Of a DNA stretch of 64,000 nt, positions 9,363 to 19,800 are shown piece after piece (within the stretch, counting starts at the first letter, position 1; each line of letters starts with the position of its first letter). The stretch is taken from positions 2,368,001-2,432,000 of the forward strand of contig NZ_CP090557.1 of assembly GCF_021484805.1 (NCBI RefSeq), written 5' to 3'. The translations under genes and the position numbers were made by a program. The DNA is from Tellurirhabdus bombi (lineage in GTDB: Bacteria > Bacteroidota > Bacteroidia > Cytophagales > Spirosomataceae). Under the pieces are notes generated by a model. It ran no database searches. It saw nothing but the letters and a program-made list of their open reading frames with translations, and was not told the DNA's origin.

Positions 9363-9725
9363 CTATTTTAAAACCTGAAGCCGGGTCAGTTTGATGGGTA
9401 TACCCGCCAGCCGAACGTTGGGCGGGGGCATAAATTCGACCGCATCAAAAATAACGCGTGTTCCGGTTTTCTGCACCGAAGCAGGCAGGTTGCAGGCAAA
9501 ATAACGCTTGTTATCACCAGCCTGAATATACATCCAGGTGCTGCTTTTTGACGTGTCACTTTCGTTAATGACAGTTCCCGGAACCTGGGTTAGGTCTGCC
9601 GCTTTTTGCCACTCATTGTAAGAAGGACACTCCGAGCTAAGAGTTACCTGATCGCCCGTTGGGTTTTTCTCGCAGGACGCACTCAGCAATGTCAGCGCTA
9701 GCAGATTGACAAGGATTGTTTTCAT
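9363..9725 (-). CDS. Small hypothetical lipoprotein
   Basis: 120 aa with a lipoprotein signal (MKTILVNLLALTLLSASC). The mature part holds two further cysteines (SECPSYNEW and YFACNLP) that could pair, and a beta-rich C-terminal half (TRVIFDAVEF, VRLAGIPIKLTRLQVLK). It resembles the many small secreted proteins of Cytophagales with no assigned function. The rhamnosidase follows on the same strand 64 bp downstream, so co-transcription is possible. Confidence 0.7.
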   Translation of the reverse strand: MKTILVNLLALTLLSASCEKNPTGDQVTLSSECPSYNEWQKAADLTQVPGTVINESDTSKSSTWMYIQAGDNKRYFACNLPASVQKTGTRVIFDAVEFMPPPNVRLAGIPIKLTRLQVLK

Positions 9726-9822
9726 GGGAATAGCTGATGTCTAAGGCTTATATGGATAAACGAATTAATTATATAAACAGCAAGCTTTGAATAGGTTACC
9801 GAAAAAAAACAAATTTTTTGAG

Positions 9823-9837
9823 TGACACTATTTGTCA
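9823..9837. promoter_or_regulatory. Short dyad upstream of the NRPS/PKS cluster
   Basis: TGACA-N5-TGTCA, about 70 bp before the candidate -7 element of the biosynthetic cluster. Its size fits a dimer-binding operator; no second copy was found nearby, so this is weak. Confidence 0.3.
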
Positions 9838-9890
9838 GTCAAGAGTCATAATATATTATTTAATTAGTTCAGAATCTGAGTAAGGAAAGA

Positions 9891-9989
9891 ATGACTAATT
9901 ATATTTGCCTAGATTGTCTTCAGCTACTTGATAAAGAGAAAGATAAGCGTAATTACGAGAATTCCTTGTTTTTATGTGTTAGAAGGTAA
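9891..9989 (+). CDS. Possible 32-codon leader ORF before the NRPS/PKS genes
   Basis: ATG preceded by the purine run TAAGGAAAGA; the peptide begins MTNYICLDCLQLLDKEKDK and ends LFLCVRR. It has a CLDC pair and stops 96 bp before the synthetase start. It could be a real small protein, a regulatory leader, or chance. A candidate promoter element (9900-9907) lies inside it, and both readings cannot be right for one transcript. Confidence 0.25.
   Translation: MTNYICLDCLQLLDKEKDKRNYENSLFLCVRR
9900..9907 (+). promoter_or_regulatory. Candidate -7 element for the NRPS/PKS operon
   Basis: TATATTTG matches the Bacteroidetes -7 consensus TAnnTTTG exactly. No clear TTG lies at the expected -33 spacing. 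It would give a leader of about 175 nt. Confidence 0.35.
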
Positions 9990-10085
9990 CACAGCGTTAA
10001 AAAAACCGGAAAGGGTCTAATTATCATACAACGTAATCCCGGCGTTACCAGCATTGGTTTTGATTGCCAGAAAACAACTAAAAGA

Positions 10086-13000
10086 ATGGCTTTTTCTTCT
10101 GAACATGAACTAGATAAAGATGGGTACAATCCTTTGTTTATACATCAACTGGTTGAACAGGTTATTCCGGAGCATTATCACCGGACGGCCCTTGTGTTCG
10201 GAGAAAAGTCTGTAACTTATAAAGAATTAAACGATAAAGCGAACGGCCTTAGCCAGGCTATTCTTCACCATCGGCCCGACGCTGAGTTAATTGGGGTAAG
10301 CACATCGCGCAGCCTGGAAATGGTGATTAGCGTGCTGGCCATCCTTAAAGCTGGTAAGGCCTACCTGCCGCTTGATCCGAAATACCCCGCTGCCCGCTTG
10401 CAGGAATTAATTTCCGACTCCCGGGTGGATCTCTGCCTCACACGCTCCGAAGAAGTGTCCCTTTTCGAAAAGGTGGACCTCGCCGTGTTGGCTTCCGACG
10501 ACAATTTTAACTATACCGGTTATACGGGGAAAACGGTTGATAAACAATTCGATACAGGGTATGTGCTGTATACGTCAGGTTCTACCGGAAAGCCCAAAGG
10601 GGTTAGCATGGGCCACCGTCCGCTGGTCAATCTTTTGCGGTGGCAGCGTAAGCACTCGAGAGCTGGCGTTGGAACCCGGACCCTACACTTCGCTCCGCTG
10701 AGCTTTGACGCTTCGTTTCTGGAGTTTTTCGATACCTTCCTATCGGGCGGTACGCTGGTGTTGATCAAGGAAGAGTTGCGGCTGGACCTGGCCAACCTTC
10801 TTCATTTTATTGACAAAAATTCAGTTAATCGGCTGTATGTCCCTTTTGTGGCGCTTCAGTATCTGGCGGAAGCAGCCGTGAGTGCGCAGCGGTTCCCGGC
10901 TTGTTTAGAGGAAATCATGACGGCGGGGGAACAACTAAAAATTACTCCTCAGCTAATTGCCTTTTTCTCGGCTTTGCCGGATTGCATTTTATATAACCAG
11001 TATGGGCCTACCGAGTGCCACGTTGTAACTCAACTAACGCTGGAAGGTGACCCTAACGATTGGCCACTGCTGCCAACCATCGGGATACCGATCGATAACA
11101 CAACCATTTACATTACCGACGAAAACCTGAACCCGTTGCCAGCGGGCGAGATTGGCGAGCTTTGCGTTGCGGGCGACAGTCTGGCAGATGGCTATCTGCA
11201 CAAGCCTGAGCTAACGGCGGAGAAGTTTGTGCATTGGACAAGCCCCGAAGGCGAGCCAACTCGAATTTATCGAACGGGTGATCTGGCCCGTTACCTGCCC
11301 GACGGGAATATTGAGTTCTTAGGTCGCAAAGACGATCAGGTAAAAATTCGGGGATACCGCATTGAGTTGGGCGAGATTGAAGTGATTCTCAATGCGTTCA
11401 ATGGCGTAAAACAGGCGGTTGTGGTGGCACGCGAGCGGGGAGGCGAAAAGCAACTGGTGGCGTATCTGGTTTCGGATAACCAGCACAAAGACAGCCTGGC
11501 CGTGCGGAAGGAATTGGAGCAGAAAGTCCCGGATTACATGATCCCGTCGGCTTTTGTCTGGATGGACGATTTTCCGAAAACCAGCAGCGGGAAAGTGGAT
11601 AAAAAGGCCCTGCCGGCTCCCGAAGCAAAACGGGCTGACCTGGGGACGATCTACCGAAAACCAGTAACTGAGCCGGAGAAAAACCTGGCTGAAATCTGGA
11701 TCGACCTGCTCGGAATCGATAAGGTAGGTTTAGACGACAACTTTTTTGAATTAGGTGGAAATTCGTTGCTGGCCCAAAAAACAGTGGCCGCGCTGAAAAG
11801 CCGGTTTAATTACATACTACCCATCACCAAACTGTACCAGTACCCCACTGTAACGGGCATTGCGCAGTATTTAACCCAAAAAAGTGCATTACCCAGCCAC
11901 CATACACAACGAAATCGTCAGAAAGCAAAAGGCGATGACGTTGCTGTGATTAGCATGGCGGGACGTTTTCCGGGGGCCAATTCGATTGAAGAATTGTGGG
12001 AGTTGCTCAAGGAAGGCCGGGAAACAACCCGGTTTTTTGCAGATGATGAACTCGATCCATCGGTTCCGGATGCGGTAAAAAATGATCCGACTTATGTAAA
12101 AGCCAGAGGCATTATCGCAGATGCTGATCAATTCGATTATGCCTTTTTCGGCCTGAATCCCAAGCTGGCTGAGTTGATGGACCCGCAGCAGCGCATCTTT
12201 CTGGAAATCGCCTGGGAAGCCTTGGAGCAAACAGGCTACGTCCCTCAGACCTATAGCGGGTCTATTGGCGTTTATGCGGGTTGCGGAAATAATACGTATT
12301 ACTTGAATAACGTTCTGCAAAACCCACAATTGGTTGATCAGATTGGTGGTTTTCAGGTATCGACGCTGAATGAGAAAGATTACATCGCTTCCCGTACTGC
12401 GTACCAGTTGAACCTGAGAGGGCCAGCGGTCAGCGTTTATTCGGCTTGTTCGACGTCTCTACTGGCTATCGCGCAGGCGGTAGAAAGCATTCGAAATGGC
12501 CAATGTGACCTAGCGTTGGCGGGTGGAGCCAGCATCACAGCTCCGATCAACAGCGGCTATCTGTATCAGGACGGTGCGATGCTGAGCGGCGATGGACATT
12601 GCCGCTCATTCGATGCTGAAGCGCAGGGCACTGTTTTTAGCGATGGTGCCGGAGTGGTGTTGTTAAAAAGCCTGGAAGCTGCCAAGCGGGATGGCGACGT
12701 TATTTATGCCGTCATCAAAGGCGTTGGGGTAAACAACGATGGGGGAGGCAAAGGCAGTTTTACCGCTCCTAACGCGGAAGGGCAGGCCGGGGCGATTGTT
12801 CATGCGCTGACCGACGCCCAGATCGATCCGGCAACGATCCAGTATGTAGAAGCGCATGGCACGGCAACTCCCCTGGGTGATCCCATCGAAATGGAAGGCC
12901 TGACGATGGCTTTTGGCGAACAGGCGCGAAAGCAGTTTTGCGCCATCGGTTCCATCAAAAGCAACATGGGCCACCTGACGCAGGCGGCGGGCGTGGCCGG

Positions 13001-16000
13001 TCTGATTAAAACGGCATTGGTCTTGCATCACAGGCAAATTCCGGCCTCGCTGGGCTTTAAGAAACCCAATCCGGCCATTGATTTTGCCAATAGTCCATTC
13101 TACGTAAATACGCAGCTAAGCGACTGGCTGTCAGAATCAGTTCGTCGCGCAGGGGTAAGTTCGTTTGGTGTTGGCGGTACCAATGTGCACGTCGTTTTGG
13201 AAGAATACGAAAATGCAGAGCCAGCCTCATGGCCAGGGCGGCCTTTGCAGCTATTTACCTGGTCGGCTAGAACCGAAGCGAGTCGGGAGGCATACGCCCA
13301 TGCCTTAGCGGAATATGTCCGAAAAAATAACCCTCGTAACCTAGCGGATATTGCCTATACACTGCAAACCAACCGGGCTGATTTCAATGAGCGCCGATTT
13401 GTGATAGCGGCGGATGAAACGGAATTGATCGCTAATTTACTAACCGATACCACCGCTTTATCGACCGCAAAAAAACTCACCGAAAGCCCGGGTGAGGTTG
13501 TCTTTTTATTTCCGGGTCAGGGTTCGCAGTACCTCAATATGGGACGCGATCTGTACGAAAACGAAGCCGTCTATCGGCAGGCCGTTGACGAGTGTGCACG
13601 TTTGTTACTCAATCAGCAGTCGCCAGACATCCGCTTTGTGCTTTATCCCGAAGTTAGTGGTTTGGCGGCAGAAGAGCAGCTTAAAAACACGCGCTATACG
13701 CAACCCGCTTTGTTCGTTACAGAATATGCACTGACCAAATTATGGATGAGTTGGGGCGTTGAACCAACTGTTTTCTGTGGCCATAGCATCGGCGAATTTG
13801 TGGCGGCTCACCTGGCGGGAGTCTTTACCTTACCGGATGCGCTAAAGCTCATTGCAACGCGCGCCCGGATGGTGAGCGATCTGCCTGAAGGAAGCATGTT
13901 GTCGGTTCGGTTGGAAGCCCGTCGATTATTGGCGATATTACCCGAAACCCTGTCCATAGCGGCCATCAACAGCCCTAATTTATGTGTGGTAGCGGGGCCA
14001 GACGAAGCCATTAGCGCTTTTGTTAAAACCTTGGCTGCTTCGGGCGTTCCCAATCGGGTTTTGCTGACCAGCCACGCTTTTCATTCCGCCATGATGGATT
14101 CCATCGTTGCCGATTTTGAAGCCGTTGTTCGGCAAGTACCGCTAAAACGTCCGCAAAAGCCGATTGTTTCAACCGTTAGTGGTGATTGGTTAACCGATGC
14201 TCAGGCTACTGATCCGAGCTACTGGGCCAAACACCTTCGAATGACTGTTCGCTTTTCCGATGCGCTGGAAACGATTTTCGGCCAGGATAATCCACTTCTG
14301 TTGGAAGTAGGGCCAGGAACGGTAACATCAACGCTCGCCCGGCAGCAGACAGGAAGCCGTCCGGCAACCATATTAGCCAGTTTGGAAAATACAAAGGGCC
14401 ATCAGACCGAATACCAGTCTATTCTGAAAGCTCTGGGACATCTCTGGTTGGCGGGTGTAAGGCCTGACTGGCAGAAATTTTACGAAAACCAGCAGCGGAT
14501 TAAACTAAAGCTGCCCACCTATTCATTCGACAAAAAACGTTGCTGGGTGGAGCCAGCGCCCAAAACTGTCCAGATCGAATCTGTACCTTTGTCCGTTAAA
14601 CCGGAAGCTTCCGTCCAATTAGCCGTTGAAAGTCCATTTGAAAACAGTGTTATGAGAAAAGGGAATCTGATCAATAAAATCAAGGAAATACTGGAAAATG
14701 CATCCGGGATTGAGATGGATCGGGTCACTCCTGACATGAGTTTTCTAGAAATAGGTCTGGATTCACTGCTGATTACCCAGCTTGCCCTGACATTCAAAAA
14801 AGAGTTTGGCCTGCCGATTACGTTCCGGCAGCTAAACGAAGAATACGCAACGCTCGATTTACTGGCCGACTACCTCGACCAGCATTTACCTGCCGAAGCG
14901 TACCAGCCAGCACCAGTTCCTGCGCCGCAAGCGCCGCCTGTTCAGCTGGTTGTTAGTCATTCTGGAGCAGCTGATTTGATGCCGCAAGGTGACCTTGCCG
15001 TGCAGCCGGGTGGTAATCTGGCGCTGAGTCTGATTGCGCAACAACTGGAACTCCTATCGAAGCAAATTACGCTGATTCAAGGGCAGGGAATAGCTCAAAG
15101 CACACCTGGGGCCATGCTTTCTGTACCAGCCGCACCGACAATACAACACGCCCCGGCACCAGCAATGTCGATGGGTCCAACATCCGCAAACGGAAAGCCG
15201 AATCTACCCAAAGTGGCTGATTTGACGCCGGAAGAAGCGATTGAAATTAAAAAGCCATTCGGAGCTACCGCCCGCATCGAGCGTCAATCGACGGATTTAA
15301 GTCCAAAACAGCACCAGTTTATTCAGGAACTGACGCAACGATATAACCAGAAAACTAGCGCGAGCAAAAACTACGCGCAGGAGCATCGGGAGCACATGGC
15401 TGACCCCCGGGTTGTGTCGGGCTTCAGGCCGCTGACCAAAGAATTAGTTTATCCGCTGGTAGTCAACAAGTCGAAGGGAAGTCGGCTGTGGGATATGGAT
15501 GGCAATGAATACATTGACGTACTGAGTGGCTTCGGTTCCAACCTGTTCGGCTACCAGCCGGACTTCATCAAAGATGCCCTGCACGATCAGGTAGAAAAAG
15601 GCTTTGAAGTAGGGCCGCAGCACGATCTGGCGGGCGATGTAAGCAAACTAATCTGCGAGTTCACAAATTTTGATCGGGCGGCCTTGTGTAATACCGGTTC
15701 AGAAGCGGTGCTGGGAACCATGCGCATTGCCCGCACGGTAACGGGGCGTTCGCTGATTGTGGCTTTTTCGGGCTCTTATCACGGCATTGTGGATGAGGTG
15801 ATTGTGCGGGGAACGAAGAAATTGAAGTCTTTCCCGGCGGCTCCGGGCATTATGCCAGAAGCCGTACAAAACATGCTGATTCTGGATTATGGAACCGAAG
15901 AATCGCTAACCATTATTCGGGAAAGGGCGCACGAGTTAGCCGCCGTCTTAGTGGAGCCGGTGCAAAGTCGTCGGCCTGAATTTCGCCCGGTTGACTTCCT

Positions 16001-16796
16001 GAAAAAAGTCCGCGAAATCACGGAAGCGTCGGGAACGGCCCTGATTTTCGACGAAGTTATTACCGGATTTCGCATGCATCCCGGTGGAGCCCAGGCGCTC
16101 TTCGGAATCGACGCCGATCTGGCGTCGTATGGCAAAGTGATTGGCGGAGGTCTGTCCATCGGCGCCATTGCGGGCAAGAAAAGCTTCATGGACGCGCTGG
16201 ATGGCGGTTTTTGGCAGTACGGTGACGCATCATTTCCCGAAGTAGGGGTGACCTATTTTGCGGGTACATTCGTTCGTCATCCGCTCGCTCTGGCAGCCAG
16301 CAAGGCGTCTCTGGAACACATGAAAGCACAGGGGCCGGAACTGCAAAAAAGCCTTACCCGAAAAGCCGAAAGACTAGCCGATGCCCTGAACGCTGATTTT
16401 GAGCGCCGCCAGTTGCCTTTCTTTATTGCACAATTTGGCTCGCTCTGGAAGCTTAAAATGAACAAAGAGATTCCGTACAGTGAGTTATTGTTTACTTTGC
16501 TGCGCGAAAAAGGAATTCATATTTGGGACGGCTTTCCTTGCTTTATGACCGAAGCACATACCGTCGACGAAATCGACTTTGTGATCAGCTCATTCATCAA
16601 AAGTGTGGATGAAATGATAGAGGTTGGTTTTTTCGAAGCCAAACCGGTTCGCGAAGCGCCCGCCAAGGCTCAGTTGATCCCGAACAAACCGCCAGTAGAA
16701 GGAGCTCGGTTGGGAAGAGATGCAGCGGGCAATCCGGCCTGGTTTATTGTAAATCCCGATCAGCCCGGTAAATATTTGAAGGTTGAGATAAAATAG
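10086..16796 (+). CDS. Hybrid NRPS/PKS: A-PCP-KS-AT-ACP-aminotransferase
   Basis: 2236-aa megasynthase, first gene of a three-gene cluster. There is no condensation domain at the N-terminus, so the adenylation domain (about 25-515) loads the starter amino acid: YTSGSTGKPKG near 162, YGPTE at 306, Lys503. PCP Ser560 (ELGGNSL). KS about 620-1045 with the intact triad Cys788, His924, His963. AT about 1135-1430 with Ser1234 (GHSIGEF) and HAFH at 1330-1333, the malonyl-CoA signature. ACP Ser1560 (IGLDSL). After a Pro/Ala/Gln-rich linker, a class III PLP aminotransferase (about 1725-2175) with PLP lysine Lys2017 (SYGKVIGGG). ACP-aminotransferase order is as in McyE and mycosubtilin/iturin synthetases, where the beta-keto group becomes a beta-amine. 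Predicted intermediate: a 3,4-diaminoacyl-ACP. My reading of the A-domain pocket is D-A-L-Y-M-A-Q-V-V-K, which I cannot assign. Confidence 0.93.
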   Translation: MAFSSEHELDKDGYNPLFIHQLVEQVIPEHYHRTALVFGEKSVTYKELNDKANGLSQAILHHRPDAELIGVSTSRSLEMVISVLAILKAGKAYLPLDPKYPAARLQELISDSRVDLCLTRSEEVSLFEKVDLAVLASDDNFNYTGYTGKTVDKQFDTGYVLYTSGSTGKPKGVSMGHRPLVNLLRWQRKHSRAGVGTRTLHFAPLSFDASFLEFFDTFLSGGTLVLIKEELRLDLANLLHFIDKNSVNRLYVPFVALQYLAEAAVSAQRFPACLEEIMTAGEQLKITPQLIAFFSALPDCILYNQYGPTECHVVTQLTLEGDPNDWPLLPTIGIPIDNTTIYITDENLNPLPAGEIGELCVAGDSLADGYLHKPELTAEKFVHWTSPEGEPTRIYRTGDLARYLPDGNIEFLGRKDDQVKIRGYRIELGEIEVILNAFNGVKQAVVVARERGGEKQLVAYLVSDNQHKDSLAVRKELEQKVPDYMIPSAFVWMDDFPKTSSGKVDKKALPAPEAKRADLGTIYRKPVTEPEKNLAEIWIDLLGIDKVGLDDNFFELGGNSLLAQKTVAALKSRFNYILPITKLYQYPTVTGIAQYLTQKSALPSHHTQRNRQKAKGDDVAVISMAGRFPGANSIEELWELLKEGRETTRFFADDELDPSVPDAVKNDPTYVKARGIIADADQFDYAFFGLNPKLAELMDPQQRIFLEIAWEALEQTGYVPQTYSGSIGVYAGCGNNTYYLNNVLQNPQLVDQIGGFQVSTLNEKDYIASRTAYQLNLRGPAVSVYSACSTSLLAIAQAVESIRNGQCDLALAGGASITAPINSGYLYQDGAMLSGDGHCRSFDAEAQGTVFSDGAGVVLLKSLEAAKRDGDVIYAVIKGVGVNNDGGGKGSFTAPNAEGQAGAIVHALTDAQIDPATIQYVEAHGTATPLGDPIEMEGLTMAFGEQARKQFCAIGSIKSNMGHLTQAAGVAGLIKTALVLHHRQIPASLGFKKPNPAIDFANSPFYVNTQLSDWLSESVRRAGVSSFGVGGTNVHVVLEEYENAEPASWPGRPLQLFTWSARTEASREAYAHALAEYVRKNNPRNLADIAYTLQTNRADFNERRFVIAADETELIANLLTDTTALSTAKKLTESPGEVVFLFPGQGSQYLNMGRDLYENEAVYRQAVDECARLLLNQQSPDIRFVLYPEVSGLAAEEQLKNTRYTQPALFVTEYALTKLWMSWGVEPTVFCGHSIGEFVAAHLAGVFTLPDALKLIATRARMVSDLPEGSMLSVRLEARRLLAILPETLSIAAINSPNLCVVAGPDEAISAFVKTLAASGVPNRVLLTSHAFHSAMMDSIVADFEAVVRQVPLKRPQKPIVSTVSGDWLTDAQATDPSYWAKHLRMTVRFSDALETIFGQDNPLLLEVGPGTVTSTLARQQTGSRPATILASLENTKGHQTEYQSILKALGHLWLAGVRPDWQKFYENQQRIKLKLPTYSFDKKRCWVEPAPKTVQIESVPLSVKPEASVQLAVESPFENSVMRKGNLINKIKEILENASGIEMDRVTPDMSFLEIGLDSLLITQLALTFKKEFGLPITFRQLNEEYATLDLLADYLDQHLPAEAYQPAPVPAPQAPPVQLVVSHSGAADLMPQGDLAVQPGGNLALSLIAQQLELLSKQITLIQGQGIAQSTPGAMLSVPAAPTIQHAPAPAMSMGPTSANGKPNLPKVADLTPEEAIEIKKPFGATARIERQSTDLSPKQHQFIQELTQRYNQKTSASKNYAQEHREHMADPRVVSGFRPLTKELVYPLVVNKSKGSRLWDMDGNEYIDVLSGFGSNLFGYQPDFIKDALHDQVEKGFEVGPQHDLAGDVSKLICEFTNFDRAALCNTGSEAVLGTMRIARTVTGRSLIVAFSGSYHGIVDEVIVRGTKKLKSFPAAPGIMPEAVQNMLILDYGTEESLTIIRERAHELAAVLVEPVQSRRPEFRPVDFLKKVREITEASGTALIFDEVITGFRMHPGGAQALFGIDADLASYGKVIGGGLSIGAIAGKKSFMDALDGGFWQYGDASFPEVGVTYFAGTFVRHPLALAASKASLEHMKAQGPELQKSLTRKAERLADALNADFERRQLPFFIAQFGSLWKLKMNKEIPYSELLFTLLREKGIHIWDGFPCFMTEAHTVDEIDFVISSFIKSVDEMIEVGFFEAKPVREAPAKAQLIPNKPPVEGARLGRDAAGNPAWFIVNPDQPGKYLKVEIK

Positions 16797-16802
16797 ACAA
16801 CA

Positions 16803-19800
16803 ATGGTTGATACGTATCCTAAACTTACACTCACAGAAGTTGATTTTGATCCTTTTGCGGGTCCGGAAATGGTACGTTTAACACCAACCATTGAGCCACA
16901 ACTGGAAATCTGGACTTCCTGTATTTTGGGCGGCGATGACGCTAACAGGGCTTATAATGAGTCTGTTACAATTCGTCTTAAAGGACTTTTGAATAGGTTT
17001 GCTCTGGAACAGGCTTTTCAGTCGCTTATTCAACGACACGAGGCGCTCCGCTCCGCGTTCAGTGCGGACGGCCAGCAACTCTGTATTTTTAAAGACCTAT
17101 TTCTGCCCATTGCGTTTCAGGATATTTCGGCTAAAGTTGCTTCGAAGAAAGAGCAATTGATTCAGAATTATGTCATGCAGGATGCCTTGCATGTGTTCGA
17201 TTTGCAAAATGGCCCTTTGTGCAAGGCTGGCTTGAGCAAACTGTCGGAAGAAGAACATCATTTTGTCCTGACGGTACACCACATCGTTGCTGATGGCTGG
17301 TCGTTGGGGCTGATGCTGCAAGATTTGAGCGCCTTTTATTCGGCTTACGCAAAGGGAATTTTCCCCAATTTGCCCGAAGCCGAGCAAATCAGTGCCTACG
17401 CCCAGGAGCAGATTCAGTTTGCCCAAAGCGAAGAATACCAGCACATTGAGGCATTTTGGTTGAAGCAATACCAGGATGCGGTGCCCGAATTGAGTTTACC
17501 CACCGATTTTGCGCGACCTCACTTACGCACTTTCAAAAGCAAGCGCCTTGATTTTGTGTTGGACAAAGAGTTGGCGCAGGCCATAAAAAAGGTTGGTGTA
17601 AAAGCCGGTTGTAGCTTTGTGACAACGCTTGTGGCCGCGTTTGAGGTATTTTTGCAGCGCTTGACGGGCCAGGAAGACATTATTGTGGGGTTGCCCACGG
17701 CGGGGCAATCGGCCACGGGAAATTACCGTTTGGTGGGTCATTGTGTGAATTTGCTGCCGCTACGGAGCAAGGCCCAAAAGAATTTACGTTTTCTCGATTT
17801 TCTAAAGCAGCGCAAAAGCGAAATTTTCGACGCCTATGAGCACCAGCAACTTACGTTCGGACGCCTGCTTAAAAAATTGCCGTTAACCCGGAATGCCTCG
17901 CGGGTGCCGATGGTGCCGGTGGTGTTCAACATTGATATGGGTTTAGGCGATGGCGTTGCCTTTTACGGGCTGGAACACGCGCTGATCAGTAACCCCAGAG
18001 AGTACGAAAACTTTGACCTGTTTTTAAATATCAACGGGGCTGAGCAGGCCCCGGTTCTGGAGTGGTCATACAACACGCAGTTGTTCAAAGCCAGCACCAT
18101 CAGTCGGATGATGGATAGCTTCGAGGCGGTACTCCGGGCGATTGTAACTGACCCGTTGGTCATTCTCGAAGCGATTGAGTTTACGGATCAGGTTGAACTG
18201 TTTGAAAAATTAGACGAATGGAATAAGACGCAGGCTAGTTACCCAAAAAATACGCCTGTTCACCAGTTAATTGCCCAGACAGCAGCTCGTTATCCCGATA
18301 AAACGGCCTTGGTTTTTAAAGACAAGTCGATGAGTTATCAGGAGCTAAACACCAGGGCGAATCAACTAGCGCACTACCTTTTGGCAGAAGGCGTGGAGGT
18401 TGGTGATGTGATTGGGCTGGTGCTGGATCGTTCGCCGGAGCTGCTTATCGCGCTGCTGGCCATTCTGAAAGCGGGGGCCGCTTACGTTCCGCTAGACCCG
18501 GACTATCCGCAAGACCGCATCGCGTTCATGATGGAGGATTCGGGCGCTAAAATGCTGCTTACTTCCAAAAAATACCAGGGTCGGTTGGAAAGCCGGGCTA
18601 CTGAAGTTTTAGTTGAAAATATCCTGTCTGAAACAAAAGAAGATACGCCAAAAAATCCGAATCGGGTCGTGGCGGGCCATGATCTGGCTTACATTCTGTA
18701 CACTTCCGGTTCGACAGGGAAGCCCAAAGGCGTCTTGATTGAACACCGAAATTTGGTTAATCTGCTGCACAGCATGATTTCCATGCCGGGAATTAGCAAG
18801 GAAGATCGCTTGCTGGCCGTAACGACTGTTTCGTTTGACATCGCAGGACTGGAACTTTATTTGCCTTTGCTCGTTGGCGCTACGGTTGTTCTGGCCGATG
18901 CTGAAACAGCTAAAGACGGTCGCGCTCTGGTGCAAGCCATTGACGAACAGCAAATTTCGATTATGCAGGCCACGCCCGTAACCTGGAAAATGATGCTGGC
19001 GGCGGGCTGGGAGCAGAAGTTGCCGGTAAAGGTGCTGTGCTGCGGGGAACCCATGTCGAAGGATTTGGCGGAAAAGCTGACCGCCCGCTGTGAATCGCTC
19101 TGGAACATGTACGGGCCTACCGAAACGACGATTTATTCGACCGGGAAGCAGATTTTGCGGGAAGATGAAATCATCACCATTGGCCGACCCATCCACAACA
19201 CGCAGGTGTACATCCTGGATGAACAGGAAAAACCTTTGCTGGAAGGCGTCGTTGGCGAAATCTACATTGCGGGCGATGGCGTGGCGCGGGGGTACCTGAA
19301 CCGCCCTGAGCTGAATGAACAGAAATTTGTTAAGAACCCGTTTGGCACCGGACTCATGTACCGCACGGGTGATCTGGGTAAGTTCACCGCCACGGGCGAA
19401 ATTCACTGCCTGGGCCGAATCGACCAGCAGATCAAAGTTCGTGGATATCGCATCGAGCCGGGCGAAATTGAACATTTACTAGTCACCAAAGGAAACGCCA
19501 AAGAAGCCGTTGTACTAGCTCGGGAAGACCGGCCCGGGGATCAGCGTTTAGTGGCTTATGTCGTCAGTAAAAAAGCACTCGCAGAAGTGGAGTTCAAGGC
19601 GGAAGCGGCTACTTGGAAAGCGCAACTAAGAGAAGCATTGCCCAGTTACATGGTCCCTTCTGATTTTGTGAATCTGGCGAAGCTGCCGGTAACGCCAAAC
19701 GGCAAGGTAGATCGGAACGCACTGCCCAAGCCAACGTCTGGAAACCAGTCTAATTCCCTTGAAAAAGCGGTTCCATTGACCGAAATGGAAAAGCTGGTAA

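Noticed and set aside
18609-19475. Long open frame of 288 codons on the minus strand inside the NRPS gene
   Set aside because: It lies fully antisense to the adenylation domain, has no recognisable motif and no start signals; it is a by-product of codon use in the real gene.
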